In this document: positions 41,066 through 50,699 of the stretch, piece by piece | Layout: each line of letters opens with the position of its first letter | Position numbering within the stretch: the stretch's first letter is position 1 | Assembly: GCA_021799355.1 (NCBI GenBank) | Contig: JAJZAQ010000002.1 | Coordinates: 53,655 to 117,654 of the forward strand | Length of the DNA: 64,000 bases | Source: Pseudomonadota bacterium | Lineage (GTDB): Bacteria; Pseudomonadota; Gammaproteobacteria; Burkholderiales; Burkholderiaceae_C | Reading direction: 5' to 3' | Notes under the pieces: generated by a model | Database searches by the model: none | Told to the model about the DNA's origin: nothing | The model's input: the letters and a program-made list of their open reading frames with translations, nothing else | Position numbers and translations under genes: made by a program

Positions 41066-43207
41066 TCACGCCGACAGCCAGTTGCCGGCCTCGCCCAGCC
41101 AGCGCAGCACATGCTGCCGCGCCGCCGCGGGGTCGGCGGCCAGCAGCCGCCGAGCGCTGTCGCGGGCGGCGGCGAGCAAATCGGCATCGTGCGCCACGTC
41201 GGCGTAGCGCAACCCTGGCACCCCCGATTGCCGCAGCCCGAGCAGTTCGCCCGGGCCGCGCAGTTCGAGGTCTTTTTGTGCCAAGGCAAAGCCGTCGGCC
41301 AGATCGCGCATCGCCGCCAGGCGCGCGGCTGCCGTGGGCGACAGCGGCGGGGTGAACAGCAGCACGCAGTCGGACTGCGCCGCACCGCGCCCCACCCGCC
41401 CGCGCAATTGGTGGAGCTGCGACAGACCGAAACGCTCGGCGTGCTCGACCACCATCAGGCTGGCGGCGGGCACGTCCACGCCGACTTCGATCACCGTGGT
41501 GGCCACGAGCAGGCCGATGTCTGCGGCGGCGAACGCCTGCATCACCGCGCGCTTGTCCGCCGCCTTCATCCGGCCGTGCAGCAGCCCGGCGCGCAGCGGT
41601 GCGGCCGCGGGCGCTCGCGGCACCGCCGCGAGCGCGGCGCCCAGCTCGGCATGCACGGCCACGGCGTTTTGCAGATCCAGCTCCTCACTCTCCTCCACCA
41701 GCGGGCAGACCCAGTACGCCTGCCGCCCCTGCGCAACCTGCGCGGCGACGCGGGCGATGAGCGCGTCGCGTCGGCCGGCGGCCAGCAGCGTGGTACGCAC
41801 CGGCGTGCGCCCCGGCGGCAGGGCGTCGATGGTCGAAACGTCCAGATCGCCGAACAGGGCCATCGCCAGCGTGCGCGGAATCGGCGTGGCACTCATCATC
41901 AGCAGGTGCGGCTGCAATGCACTGTCCTGCAGCCCGGCGCGCAGGCCGTCGCGCAGCGCCAGCCGCTGCGCCACGCCGAAGCGGTGCTGTTCGTCGACGA
42001 TGGCCAGCCCGAGCCGGGCAAACCGCACCTGCGACTGGATCACCGCATGCGTGCCGAGCACGAGCTGCGCCTGGCCGCTGGCGACCAGCGCCAGCGCCGC
42101 GCCGCGCTCCGTCTTGCTCTGGCTGCCCGACAGCCAGGCCACACGCACCCCCAGCGGCTGCAGCCAGTCGGCCAGCTTGCGCGCGTGCTGTGCGGCAAGG
42201 ATTTCGGTGGGCGCCATCAGCGCGCACTGCCAGCCCGCGGCGATGGCCTGCGCTGCCGCCAGCGCCGCCACCACCGTCTTGCCGCTGCCCACGTCGCCCT
42301 GCAGCAGCCGGTGCATCGGCAGCGGCCGCGCCAGATCGGCGGCGATTTCCGCAACGCACCGCTGCTGCGCCGCAGTGAGCCGAAACGGCAGGGCCGCCTG
42401 CAGCCGCGCCACCAGATCGGTCTGGCCAGCGGCACGCTGCAGCGACGGCGCCCGCCACTGCTCACGCTGCGCGCGGGCCTGTTGCTGGGCCAGCTGCTGC
42501 GCCAGCAGTTCGTCGAATTTCAGCCGCCGCTGCGCCGGGTGGGTGCCTGCCTCCAGGCTGGCCAGCGCCTCCGGCGGCGGGGCGTGCAGCAGGCGCAGAC
42601 TGGCCTGCAGCGCGGGCAGGCGGTGCCGCGCCAGTTCCTGCGGCGGCACGGTGTCGCGCCAGTCCAGCCGCTCCAGGGCAGCCGCCACCGCCTTGCGCAA
42701 CACACTTTGCGCCACCCCGGCCGTGGTCGGATACACCGCAGTGAGCACGGTGGGCAACGGCGTGCCGGCCTCCACGACTTTCCACGCCGGGTGCACCATC
42801 TCCCAGCCGAACAGCCCGTGGCGCACCTGCCCGTGCACGCGCAGCCGCACCCCGGGCTGCAAGACCTTGCGCTGATTCGGGTAGAAATGGAACAGCCGCA
42901 GCGTGAGCCGCTCGTGCGGCGATTGCCCCGACAGCCGCACCAGCAGCTGTCGCCGCGGCGCCCTGCCCTGCACCTGCGCATCGACCACCACGGCCTCGAC
43001 CGTGACCACGGCACCGTCGCGCAGCGCCGATAGCGGCGTCAGCCGGGTTTCGTCCTCGTAGCGCAGCGGCAGGTGCAGCGCCACGTCCCAGTCGGTGTGC
43101 AGCCCCAGCCGCGCCAGCGGCGAGGTGTTGGCCCTCTGGGCGGCTGCGCCGCGGCGCGGCGCAGCGGCGGACCGGTTCGACGCGGGGGAAACTTGCGGGG
43201 CGCTCAT
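41066..43207 (-). CDS. recG: ATP-dependent DNA helicase RecG
   Basis: 713 residues. It reverses stalled replication forks and branch-migrates Holliday junctions. An N-terminal wedge/OB domain (~30-190) precedes the helicase core: Walker A in LLQGDVGSGKTVVAALAA, DEQH in LAIVDEQHRFGVAQR, TATPIPRTLAMALFGDLDVSTID, VCPLVEESE, and C-terminal LRGRVGRGAAQSDC plus LRGPGELLGLRQSG. The first ~28 residues are Ala/Pro-rich and unconserved; the ATG at 43207 is the annotated start. It sits upstream of oxyR, tying repair to oxidative stress. Confidence 0.97.
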   Translation of the reverse strand: MSAPQVSPASNRSAAAPRRGAAAQRANTSPLARLGLHTDWDVALHLPLRYEDETRLTPLSALRDGAVVTVEAVVVDAQVQGRAPRRQLLVRLSGQSPHERLTLRLFHFYPNQRKVLQPGVRLRVHGQVRHGLFGWEMVHPAWKVVEAGTPLPTVLTAVYPTTAGVAQSVLRKAVAAALERLDWRDTVPPQELARHRLPALQASLRLLHAPPPEALASLEAGTHPAQRRLKFDELLAQQLAQQQARAQREQWRAPSLQRAAGQTDLVARLQAALPFRLTAAQQRCVAEIAADLARPLPMHRLLQGDVGSGKTVVAALAAAQAIAAGWQCALMAPTEILAAQHARKLADWLQPLGVRVAWLSGSQSKTERGAALALVASGQAQLVLGTHAVIQSQVRFARLGLAIVDEQHRFGVAQRLALRDGLRAGLQDSALQPHLLMMSATPIPRTLAMALFGDLDVSTIDALPPGRTPVRTTLLAAGRRDALIARVAAQVAQGRQAYWVCPLVEESEELDLQNAVAVHAELGAALAAVPRAPAAAPLRAGLLHGRMKAADKRAVMQAFAAADIGLLVATTVIEVGVDVPAASLMVVEHAERFGLSQLHQLRGRVGRGAAQSDCVLLFTPPLSPTAAARLAAMRDLADGFALAQKDLELRGPGELLGLRQSGVPGLRYADVAHDADLLAAARDSARRLLAADPAAARQHVLRWLGEAGNWLSA

Positions 43208-43330
43208 GGCGGCATTCTAAAAATGCGCACCGCCCCGCCGAGCAGACTGCGGCACCGGGCAAAATTCCCCCGCACGCCGCAGGTGATGGAAACTCTGGTT
43301 ATAGTGCTTACACTTTTGCACAGATCGTCC

Positions 43331-43795
43331 ATGTCCTCCGTCGCCGCCACCTTCCGCGCCGCCTGGCTGTCGCTGCTGGTGCTGCTGCTCGGCCTGATGC
43401 CGTTCATCCACGGCCATCTGGGCCAGCCGGTACAAAGCGGCTGGCACATCCATGCCCTGTCGACGCTGGCCGAGGTGCGTGCCAGCCCGGCGTTCGAGGG
43501 GCTGGCGTGCGTGGAACCAAACCACCGTCACGGCGTGTCGGCGGCTGTGGCGCTGCACGCGCCGGAGCCAAGCGACGTCGAGCTGACCGCAGGTATCGCG
43601 CAGTCGCGGCAGACACAGCTGCGCAGCAGCGGCGTGCCGGCGCCTGTGCCGGCTGCGGCTGCCCTGCCGGCATGGGCGCAGGCACCAGCGCGTGCGGCTC
43701 CGGCCCCCGTCTGGCCGGCAGTGCGCAGCGCCGTGGCCCCGACGCGGCACGCGCTGCCGCCTCCCGCACAGGCGCCTCCCTCCATCCGCGTGTGA
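43331..43795 (+). CDS. Small His-containing exported protein ahead of the RND operon
   Basis: 154 residues. A hydrophobic N-terminal segment (~8-28, LSLLVLLLGLMPFIHGH) looks like a signal peptide or anchor. It is followed by several histidine groups (HGH, HIHAL, EPNHRHG) and a long Ala/Pro-rich, probably disordered tail. I do not recognise a family. The histidines and its place 111 bases before the adaptor gene suggest a periplasmic metal-binding or sensing role, comparable in position to the small proteins heading czc and cus loci. The start is the ATG at 43331; no clear Shine-Dalgarno sequence. Confidence 0.6.
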   Translation: MSSVAATFRAAWLSLLVLLLGLMPFIHGHLGQPVQSGWHIHALSTLAEVRASPAFEGLACVEPNHRHGVSAAVALHAPEPSDVELTAGIAQSRQTQLRSSGVPAPVPAAAALPAWAQAPARAAPAPVWPAVRSAVAPTRHALPPPAQAPPSIRV

Positions 43796-43906
43796 CCGTC
43801 GCGGCCGCAACCCGGCCGTGATGCCCCGTTGCGCACGCTGCGCTACGCCGTGCGCCACCCCCGTGTGTTTTTTGCCCGATGGAGCCCGGCATCGCCGGGA
43901 TGAGAC

Positions 43907-45004
43907 ATGCCTGAATCGATCGTTTCACGCGCGCCGCTGGCGCGCCCGCTGCATGCCGCGTGCCTGAGCCTGTGGCTCGCCGCGTTCGCCGCCGCCCCGG
44001 TCTGGGCGGCACCGCCTGCCGTCATCGCGCTGTCGCCCGACCAGCAGACCGCGCTGGGCGTGCGCCTTGCCCCGGTGCAGCCGGCGGCGGCGGCGCAAAT
44101 CGACCTGCCCGCCCGCGTCACTGTGCCGCCGACGCAGCAGGCGGTGGTGGCGGCACCCGCTGCCGCCATGGTCGTGCGGCTGCTGGTCAACCCCGGCGAG
44201 ACGGTCAAACCCGGGCAGCCGCTGGCTGAACTCAGCAGCGCGCAGATCGCGCAGCTGCAGCGCGAACGCAGCGAGGCGCAAAGCCGCCTGGATCTGGCGC
44301 AGCAGCAGTTGCAGCGTGACACCCTGCTGGTCGAAGAGGGCATCGTCCCGACCGCACGACTGGAGGCGGCGCGGGCGCAGAGCCGCCAGGCGCAGGCCCT
44401 GCTCGCCGAGCGCGACCTGGCGCTCAAGCTCGCTGCCGGCGGCACCGCGCTCAACGGCCTGGCGGTGCTGCGCGCCCCCATCGGCGGCGTGATCACCGAG
44501 GCCAACGCCCTGCCGGGGCAGCGCGTGGACATGGCCGCGCCCTTGTTCCGCATCGCCCAGCAGGGATCGTTGTGGCTGGAAATCGACGCCAGCCCGCAGC
44601 AGGCTGCGCAGTTGCAGGCCGGAGCGGCGGTGAGTGTGACGGAATTCCAGGCGCACGGCGTGGTGCAGGCCAAGTCCACCGCGCTCAACGCCGGGCAGAG
44701 CGTGCTGCTCCGCGCGCGTCTGACCCAGCCCGGCAGTCTGCAGCCGGGCGCCGTGGTGCAGGCGCGGGTGAGCCTGCCGGCGCAAAGCGGGTTGTGGCGC
44801 GTACCGCCGAGCGCGTTGACGCAGTTTGGCGGCAAAGACGCGGTGTTGGTGCGCGACAAGGCGGGGTTCCGCGTCGTCGCCGTCGACGTGGCCTCGCGGC
44901 TGAACGACGCCGTGACGGTGCGCGGGGCGCTACGCGGCGGCGACCAGGTGGCCGCCAGCGGTGTGGTCGCCATCAAGGCAGCCGCCGGTGAGGTGACGCC
45001 ATGA
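43907..45004 (+). CDS. RND efflux periplasmic adaptor (membrane fusion) subunit, CzcB/CusB family
   Basis: 365 residues with a signal peptide (~1-35, AAPVWAAP). The beta-barrel and lipoyl halves flank an alpha-hairpin (~110-175, RSEAQSRLDLAQQQLQRD ... ARLEAARAQSRQAQALLAER); the lipoyl half shows VVRLLVNPGETVKPGQPLAEL and APIGGVITEANALPGQRV. It links the inner-membrane pump to the outer-membrane channel. The stop overlaps the pump ATG by four bases. There is no N-terminal His-rich or Met-rich metal-binding extension of the CzcB or CusB kind. Confidence 0.9.
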   Translation: MPESIVSRAPLARPLHAACLSLWLAAFAAAPVWAAPPAVIALSPDQQTALGVRLAPVQPAAAAQIDLPARVTVPPTQQAVVAAPAAAMVVRLLVNPGETVKPGQPLAELSSAQIAQLQRERSEAQSRLDLAQQQLQRDTLLVEEGIVPTARLEAARAQSRQAQALLAERDLALKLAAGGTALNGLAVLRAPIGGVITEANALPGQRVDMAAPLFRIAQQGSLWLEIDASPQQAAQLQAGAAVSVTEFQAHGVVQAKSTALNAGQSVLLRARLTQPGSLQPGAVVQARVSLPAQSGLWRVPPSALTQFGGKDAVLVRDKAGFRVVAVDVASRLNDAVTVRGALRGGDQVAASGVVAIKAAAGEVTP

Positions 45005-48000
45005 GCGCGCAGACACCCGACACCCAGCCGGCGGCATCCGGCGGCGGGGCGATCGTCGCACTCACACGCGGCGCGCTGCGCCAGCGTCTGCTCACCCTGG
45101 GGGCGATGCTGCTGCTGGTGGCCGGTGGTTTGTGGGCCTGGCGCTCGCTGCCCATCGACGCATTTCCCGACGTGTCGTCGCCGCAGGTCAAGGTCATCAT
45201 GAAGGCGCCGGGGATGACGCCCGAAGAGGTCGAGACGCGGGTGGTGCTGCCGATCGAGCAAGAGGTGCTGGGCATTGCCAACAAGCGCATCGTGCGCTCG
45301 ACGTCCAAATATGGCATTGCCGACATCACCATCGATTTCGACGAAGGCACCGACGTGTACTGGGCGCGCCAGCAGGTCAGCGAAGCGCTGTCGAACGTGC
45401 GCGGCGAACTGCCGGCCTCGGCCACGGGCGGTCTGGCACCGATCACCACGCCGCTGTCGGATCTGTTCATGTTCACCATCGAAGGGCCGGCCACGCTGGA
45501 GCAAAAGCGCAGCACGCTGCAATGGCTCATCCGCCCGGCGCTGCGCACCGTGCCCGGCGTGGCCGACGTGAACATGCTCGGCGGCGACGTGCGCGCGTTT
45601 GCCGTGCAGCCCGACCCGGCCCGTCTGGCCGCCTGGGGGCTGTCGCTCAACCAGTTGCGCAGCGCGCTGCAGACGAACAACAGCAACGACGGCGCCGGCC
45701 GCCTCGACGAGGGGGAGGAAACGCGCATCGTGCGCGTGCAGGGCGCCTTCGCCAACGCCGACGACATCCGCAACACCGTCATCGCCACCGTGCGTGGCAC
45801 GCCGGTGCGCGTGGGCGATGTGGCGCGCGTCAGCCTGGACAGCAGCACGCGGTACGGCATCGTCACCGCCGACGGCCGCGGCGAGGCGGTCGAAGGCATC
45901 GTCCTCGGGTTGCGCGGGGCGAACGCGCAGCAGGTGGTGCGTGGGGTCAAGGCCCGCCTGGCCGAACTGGAGCCGCGTCTGCCCAAGGGCATGAGCGTGC
46001 GGGTGTTCTACGACCGCAGTCAGCTCGTCGAGCGCGCCGTGGGCACGGTCACCCGCGCGCTGGCCGAGGCCGTGGTGCTGGTGGTGGTGATGCTGCTGCT
46101 GTTTCTGGGCAACTGGCGCGCCGCGCTGGTGGTGGCGCTGACCCTGCCGCTGGCCGCGCTGGCCACCTTCATCCTCATGCGCGGGTTCGGACTGAGCGCC
46201 AACCTGATGAGCCTGGGCGGGCTGGCCATCGCGCTGGGCATGCTGGTCGACGCCGCCGTGGTAGTGGTGGAAAACCTGGTCAACCACATGGCGCACGATC
46301 CGCAGCAGCCGCCGCTGCACGCACCGGTCGATCCGCAGCATGACCGGCTGGCGCGCATCGTGCGCGGCGTCGGCGAAGTCGCCGGCCCGGTGCTGTCGGG
46401 CGTGGCCATCATCGCCATCGTCTTCCTGCCGCTGCTCACGCTCGAAGGCCTCGAAGGCAAGCTGTTTCGCCCCGTGGCGCTGACCATCGTGTTCGCACTG
46501 GGTGCCTCGCTGCTGATCGCGCTGACCATCGTCCCGGTGGTGGCCTCGCTGTTGCTCAGGCGCGTGCCGCACACCGATCCGTGGCTGGTGCGGATGCTGT
46601 CGGCAGGGTACCGCAGGGTGCTGGACTGGAGTTTTGCCCACGGCCGCATCGTCGTCGCGCTGGCGGTGGTGTCGCTGCTGGCCGCCGGCTTTGCCTACAC
46701 CCGCGTGGGCAAGACCTTCATGCCCACGCTCGACGAGGGCGATGTGATCGTGCAGCTGCAAAAGCTGCCGTCGATCAGCCTGGGCACGACCGCGGCGCTG
46801 GACCTGCGCGTGCAGCAGGCGCTGCTGCGGGAGGTTCCGGAGGTCAAGGCCATCGTCGCCCGCAGCGGCTCGGACGATCTGGGGCTGGACCCGATGGGAC
46901 TGAACGAAACCGATATGTTTCTCGTGCTCAAACCAGCGGCGCAGTGGCGGCCCGGCGGCAAAGACGCCGTGATCGACGCGCTGCGCCGGGTGCTCGAACG
47001 CTTTCCCGGCGTGGATTTCAGCTTCACCCAGCCGATCGAGATGCGCGTCTCGGAAATGCTCACCGGCAGCCGCGGCGACCTGGTGGTGAAAATTTTCGGC
47101 CCCGATGTCGCCCAGCTCGGTGACTTGTCGCAGCAGGTCGCCGAGGTGCTCAAAAGCGTGCCCGGTGCGCAGGAGGTGCTCGCCGCCCGCCCCGAGGGCG
47201 TGCAGTACCTGACAGTGCAGGTGGACCGCCTGGCCGCCGGCCGCGCCGGGTTCGACGTCGACAGCCTGCAGCAGGACCTGCGCGCGCTGATCGAGGGCCA
47301 GCCGCAGGGCATGGTGCTCGAAGGCGTGCGCCGCACCCCGCTGCTGCTGCGCGCGACAAGCGATCTGCGCAGCAATCCGCAGGCGTTCGCGCAGGTGCGC
47401 ATCACCGCGCCGGACGGCACGGCGTACCCGCTGTCGCAGCTCGCCCGGCTGGTGCCCACGCAGGGGCCGGTGCTGGTGGCGCATGAGGACGGCAGCCGCT
47501 TTGCCGCGGTGCAGGCCAACGTCAGCGGCCGCGATCTGGTCGGCTACGTTGCCGACGCCAAACGTGCCGTGGCCGCCAGGGTGCGGCTGCCCGAAGGCGT
47601 GCGCCTGCAGTGGGGCGGGCAGTTCGAAAACCAGCAGCGCGCCAGCGCGCGGCTGGGGCTGGTCGTGCCCATCGCATTGGCGCTGATTTTTGTGCTGCTG
47701 ATGACCACGTTCGGTTCGTTCCGCCAGTCGCTGCTAGTGTTCGCCAACATTCCGTTCGCCCTGGTCGGCGGCGTGATCGCGCTGTGGGCCAGCGGGCAAT
47801 ACCTGTCGGTGCCGGCGTCCGTCGGCTTCATCGCCCTGCTGGGCATCGCCGTGCTCAACGGCGTGGTGCTGGTGAGCCATTTCAACGAGTTGCTGCAGCG
47901 CGGCCTGCCGCTGGCGCGCGCCGTGCGCGAAGGGGCGATGCGCCGCCTGCGCCCGGTGATGATGACGGCGAGCATCACCGCGCTGAGCCTGCTACCGCTG

Positions 48001-48180
48001 CTGTCGGCCACCGGCCCCGGCTCGGAAATCCAGAAGCCGCTGGCCGTGGTGGTGGTCGGCGGTCTGGCGTCGTCGACCGCCCTGACCCTGGTGTTGTTGC
48101 CGTTGCTGTTTGCGCGCTACGGCCTGCCGCGCGCAGCGCGCAAGGTCGACGCCGCCCGATCCTCCAAGGAGACTGTGTGA
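45001..48180 (+). CDS. Heavy-metal RND efflux pump, CzcA/CusA family
   Basis: 1059 residues, 12 transmembrane helices and two periplasmic loops. The opening SLPIDAFPDVSSPQVKVIMKAPGMTPEEVETRV is diagnostic of the HME-RND group. Helix 4 reads SLGGLAIALGMLVDAAVVVVEN, closer to the CusA/SilA form than to the DFGxxVDGA of CzcA, whereas the loop SDDLGLDPMGLNETDMF and FTQPIEMRVSEMLTGSRGD are CzcA-like. The CusA methionine triad is not evident. The metal therefore stays open (Cu/Ag or Zn/Cd/Co). It exports cations by proton antiport from periplasm or cytosol. Confidence 0.92.
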   Translation: MSAQTPDTQPAASGGGAIVALTRGALRQRLLTLGAMLLLVAGGLWAWRSLPIDAFPDVSSPQVKVIMKAPGMTPEEVETRVVLPIEQEVLGIANKRIVRSTSKYGIADITIDFDEGTDVYWARQQVSEALSNVRGELPASATGGLAPITTPLSDLFMFTIEGPATLEQKRSTLQWLIRPALRTVPGVADVNMLGGDVRAFAVQPDPARLAAWGLSLNQLRSALQTNNSNDGAGRLDEGEETRIVRVQGAFANADDIRNTVIATVRGTPVRVGDVARVSLDSSTRYGIVTADGRGEAVEGIVLGLRGANAQQVVRGVKARLAELEPRLPKGMSVRVFYDRSQLVERAVGTVTRALAEAVVLVVVMLLLFLGNWRAALVVALTLPLAALATFILMRGFGLSANLMSLGGLAIALGMLVDAAVVVVENLVNHMAHDPQQPPLHAPVDPQHDRLARIVRGVGEVAGPVLSGVAIIAIVFLPLLTLEGLEGKLFRPVALTIVFALGASLLIALTIVPVVASLLLRRVPHTDPWLVRMLSAGYRRVLDWSFAHGRIVVALAVVSLLAAGFAYTRVGKTFMPTLDEGDVIVQLQKLPSISLGTTAALDLRVQQALLREVPEVKAIVARSGSDDLGLDPMGLNETDMFLVLKPAAQWRPGGKDAVIDALRRVLERFPGVDFSFTQPIEMRVSEMLTGSRGDLVVKIFGPDVAQLGDLSQQVAEVLKSVPGAQEVLAARPEGVQYLTVQVDRLAAGRAGFDVDSLQQDLRALIEGQPQGMVLEGVRRTPLLLRATSDLRSNPQAFAQVRITAPDGTAYPLSQLARLVPTQGPVLVAHEDGSRFAAVQANVSGRDLVGYVADAKRAVAARVRLPEGVRLQWGGQFENQQRASARLGLVVPIALALIFVLLMTTFGSFRQSLLVFANIPFALVGGVIALWASGQYLSVPASVGFIALLGIAVLNGVVLVSHFNELLQRGLPLARAVREGAMRRLRPVMMTASITALSLLPLLSATGPGSEIQKPLAVVVVGGLASSTALTLVLLPLLFARYGLPRAARKVDAARSSKETV

Positions 48181-49508
48181 TGCAAGCAACCTTCTTTTCC
48201 CCCGCGCTGCGCGCCGTCGCCGTGGCGCTGGCACTGGCGCTGCCGGGCGGCGCGACGTGGGCGGCGCAGAGCGCAGCACCACGGCCGGCCGCCGCGGCAG
48301 CCGCCGTCGCGGCGCTGCCCGCCGTCGAAGATCTGCCCCGGCCCACTCTGCCGCACACCGCGGCCGTGGAGCAGGGGCTGAGCGACGCCCCGGCGCTGCG
48401 TGACGCGCAGGCGATGCGGCAGGCGGCGCAGGACAACGGCGCGGCGCTGCGCGCCGGCAGCAACGGCCTGACCGCGCAGGCACAGGTGCAGCAGCGCCGC
48501 ATCGACGCTCCACCCGACAGTGGGCGGTTCACCGAATGGCAGCTGTTGATCAACCGTCAGTTGCGTCTGCCGGCGCAGCAGCAGGCGGACTCGCGTCTGG
48601 CCGATGCGCTGGAGCAGTCGGCACAGGCCACGCTGGCGCTGGCGCGGCAGCAAACCCTGGGGCAATTGTTCACGGCGTGGTTCGCCGCGCAACGTGCGCA
48701 GGCCGAGGCGCTGCTGGCGCAGCAGGATCTGGAATTGATCGACGCCCAGGTCAAGGCGCTGCAACGGCGGCAAGCGCTGGGTGACGCCAGCGTGCTGGAG
48801 GTGGAGCAAATGCAGGCCGAGCGCGCGCGGGCGCAGGCGGCGCTGACGCTGGCGCAGGGCCTGGCGGCAAGCAGCCGCGCCGCGCTGTTCGCCCGTTACC
48901 CGGCGCTGGCGCAGGACGGCAGTCTGCGCGGTCAGGGCGATGCGGCGGCGCTGGCCTTGCCGGCATGGTCGGCGGCGCAGTGGGTGGAGCAGGCGACTGC
49001 CGCCAGCCCGCTGCTGGCCGAGCAGCGCGCCGCGCTGCAAAAGGCGCAGGCGCTGGCGGCGCAGGCGCACGCCGCACGCACGCCGCAGCCTACGGTCGGT
49101 GCCTACCTCGGTTCTGAGCGCGGCGGCAACGAGCGCATCGTCGGCGTGCAGCTGTCGGTGCCATTCGGCACCCCGGCGCGCGCAGCGCAGGAGCGCGCCG
49201 CGCTGGCGGAGGTCGATGCCGCGCAATGGCGGCTGCGCGAACAGCAGTCTGTGCTCGACGCCGAAGTGCAGCGGCTGCTGGCGCAGGCGCAGGCGCAGGC
49301 CGCTGCCGCCAATGCCGCGGAAGACGCCGCCAGACTGCAGGCGCAGTCCGCCGCACGGGTGCTGCGCGCCTATCAGCTGGGTGAGGCCGGGCTGTCGGAA
49401 TGGCTGCTGGCGCGGCGCGGCGCGGTCGAGGCGATGCGCCTGGCGCTGCAGGCGCGCTACGACGCGGCGGCTTCGGCGGCGCAGTTGCGGCTGCAGGCCG
49501 GGCTGTGA
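48180..49508 (+). CDS. RND efflux outer-membrane factor, TolC/CzcC family
   Basis: 442 residues. Signal peptide ~1-28 (ATWAAQ). It is almost entirely helical and Ala/Gln/Leu-rich, with two coiled-coil repeats typical of outer-membrane efflux proteins (LARQQTLGQLFTAWFAAQRAQAEALLAQ; QSARVLRAYQLGEAGLSEWLLARR near the end). The ATG overlaps the pump stop in the form TGATG. The gene order adaptor-pump-channel differs from the classic czcCBA. It converges on dgt with 27 bases between the stops. Confidence 0.88.
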   Translation: MQATFFSPALRAVAVALALALPGGATWAAQSAAPRPAAAAAAVAALPAVEDLPRPTLPHTAAVEQGLSDAPALRDAQAMRQAAQDNGAALRAGSNGLTAQAQVQQRRIDAPPDSGRFTEWQLLINRQLRLPAQQQADSRLADALEQSAQATLALARQQTLGQLFTAWFAAQRAQAEALLAQQDLELIDAQVKALQRRQALGDASVLEVEQMQAERARAQAALTLAQGLAASSRAALFARYPALAQDGSLRGQGDAAALALPAWSAAQWVEQATAASPLLAEQRAALQKAQALAAQAHAARTPQPTVGAYLGSERGGNERIVGVQLSVPFGTPARAAQERAALAEVDAAQWRLREQQSVLDAEVQRLLAQAQAQAAAANAAEDAARLQAQSAARVLRAYQLGEAGLSEWLLARRGAVEAMRLALQARYDAAASAAQLRLQAGL

Positions 49509-49535
49509 AGCGCGGGCTGCCGGCGGCACAGCGGG

Positions 49536-50699
49536 TCAGTACGCCGGCCAGTCGCGCATCGAGAACAGGCGCTGGTGCTCGCGGATGGCGTAGCGGTCGG
49601 TCATGCCGGCCAGGTAGTCGGCGATCGCCCGCGGCTGGCGCGCGGCGTCGTCGCGCTGGTAGGCTCGCGGCAGCAGCCGAGGGTCGGCAGCGTAGGCATC
49701 GAACAGCTCGGTCAGCAGCCGTTGGGCCTTGGTGGTGTTGCGCAGCACGTCGGGGTGGCGGTACAGCCGGTGCAGCAGCAGGTGCTGCAGCTGCTGCAGT
49801 TGCTGCTGCACCGGCGCGCTGAACGCTGCCAGCGGCGGCGCCGCACGCACGGCGTCCGGGCAGTCGACGCCGTGCTGTGCGATGCGCCGCGCCGTCTCCG
49901 CGACCAGGTCGCTGATGAGCGCGGAAATCATGCGGCGGATGGTTTCGGCCACCAGCCGGCGCCCCTGCACCACGGGGTAGGCGCGGCGCACGGCGTCGAG
50001 GTGTCCGCCAAAAAACGGGACCGTCTGCAGCTCGTCCAGATCGATCAGCCCGGCGCGCAGACCATCGTCGATGTCGTGGTTGTTGTAGGCGATGGCGTCG
50101 GCCAGATTGGTCACCTGCGCCTCCAGACTGGGCTGGCCGCCGGTGAGGAAACGCTGGCCGACGTCGCCCAGGCGCTGCGCGTTGCGCCGCGAACAGTGTT
50201 TGAGGATGCCTTCGCGCGTCTCGAACGTCAGGTTCAGGCCGTTGAACGCGGCGTAGCGTTCTTCCAGCGTGGTCACCACGCGCAGCGACTGCAGGTTGTG
50301 CTCGAATCCACCACCCTGCGGGGCATGCCGCCGCATGCACGCGCCCAGCGCATCCTGCCCGGCGTGGCCGAACGGGGTGTGGCCGAGGTCGTGCGCCAGT
50401 GCCAGCGCTTCGGTCAGGTCTTCGTTCAGGCCGAGCGAGCGCGCGATCGAGCGTGCGATCTGCGCCACTTCCAGGCTGTGCGTCAAGCGGGTGCGGAACA
50501 GATCGCCCTCGTGGTTGAGAAACACCTGCGTCTTGTATTCGAGGCGGCGGAAAGCGGTGCTGTGAATGATGCGGTCGCGGTCGCGCTGGTAGGCGGTGCG
50601 ATCCGTCGGCGGCGGCTCGTCGTGCTCACGACCGCGCGACGTGGCGTCGCTGCAGGCATACGGCGCCAGGGCGCCGGGGTGCCGCGGCAGCCGGCTCAT
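49536..50699 (-). CDS. dgt: Deoxyguanosine triphosphate triphosphohydrolase-like protein
   Basis: 387 residues. HD-domain phosphohydrolase that splits dGTP to deoxyguanosine and triphosphate. The metal motif is visible as [18 protein letters not shown] and [15 protein letters not shown], followed by [16 protein letters not shown] and [21 protein letters not shown], as in Dgt family members of about 380 residues. Its ATG overlaps the aroB stop by four bases, so aroK-aroB-dgt are one transcription unit. Confidence 0.93.
   Translation of the reverse strand: MSRLPRHPGALAPYACSDATSRGREHDEPPPTDRTAYQRDRDRIIHSTAFRRLEYKTQVFLNHEGDLFRTRLTHSLEVAQIARSIARSLGLNEDLTEALALAHDLGHTPFGHAGQDALGACMRRHAPQGGGFEHNLQSLRVVTTLEERYAAFNGLNLTFETREGILKHCSRRNAQRLGDVGQRFLTGGQPSLEAQVTNLADAIAYNNHDIDDGLRAGLIDLDELQTVPFFGGHLDAVRRAYPVVQGRRLVAETIRRMISALISDLVAETARRIAQHGVDCPDAVRAAPPLAAFSAPVQQQLQQLQHLLLHRLYRHPDVLRNTTKAQRLLTELFDAYAADPRLLPRAYQRDDAARQPRAIADYLAGMTDRYAIREHQRLFSMRDWPAY

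Noticed and set aside
43843..47484. Very long (over 1200 codons) open frame on the minus strand opposite the RND operon
   Set aside because: It is a shadow of the high-G+C codon pattern of the adaptor and pump genes. It is His/Arg/Gln-rich, matches no family and has no start signal.
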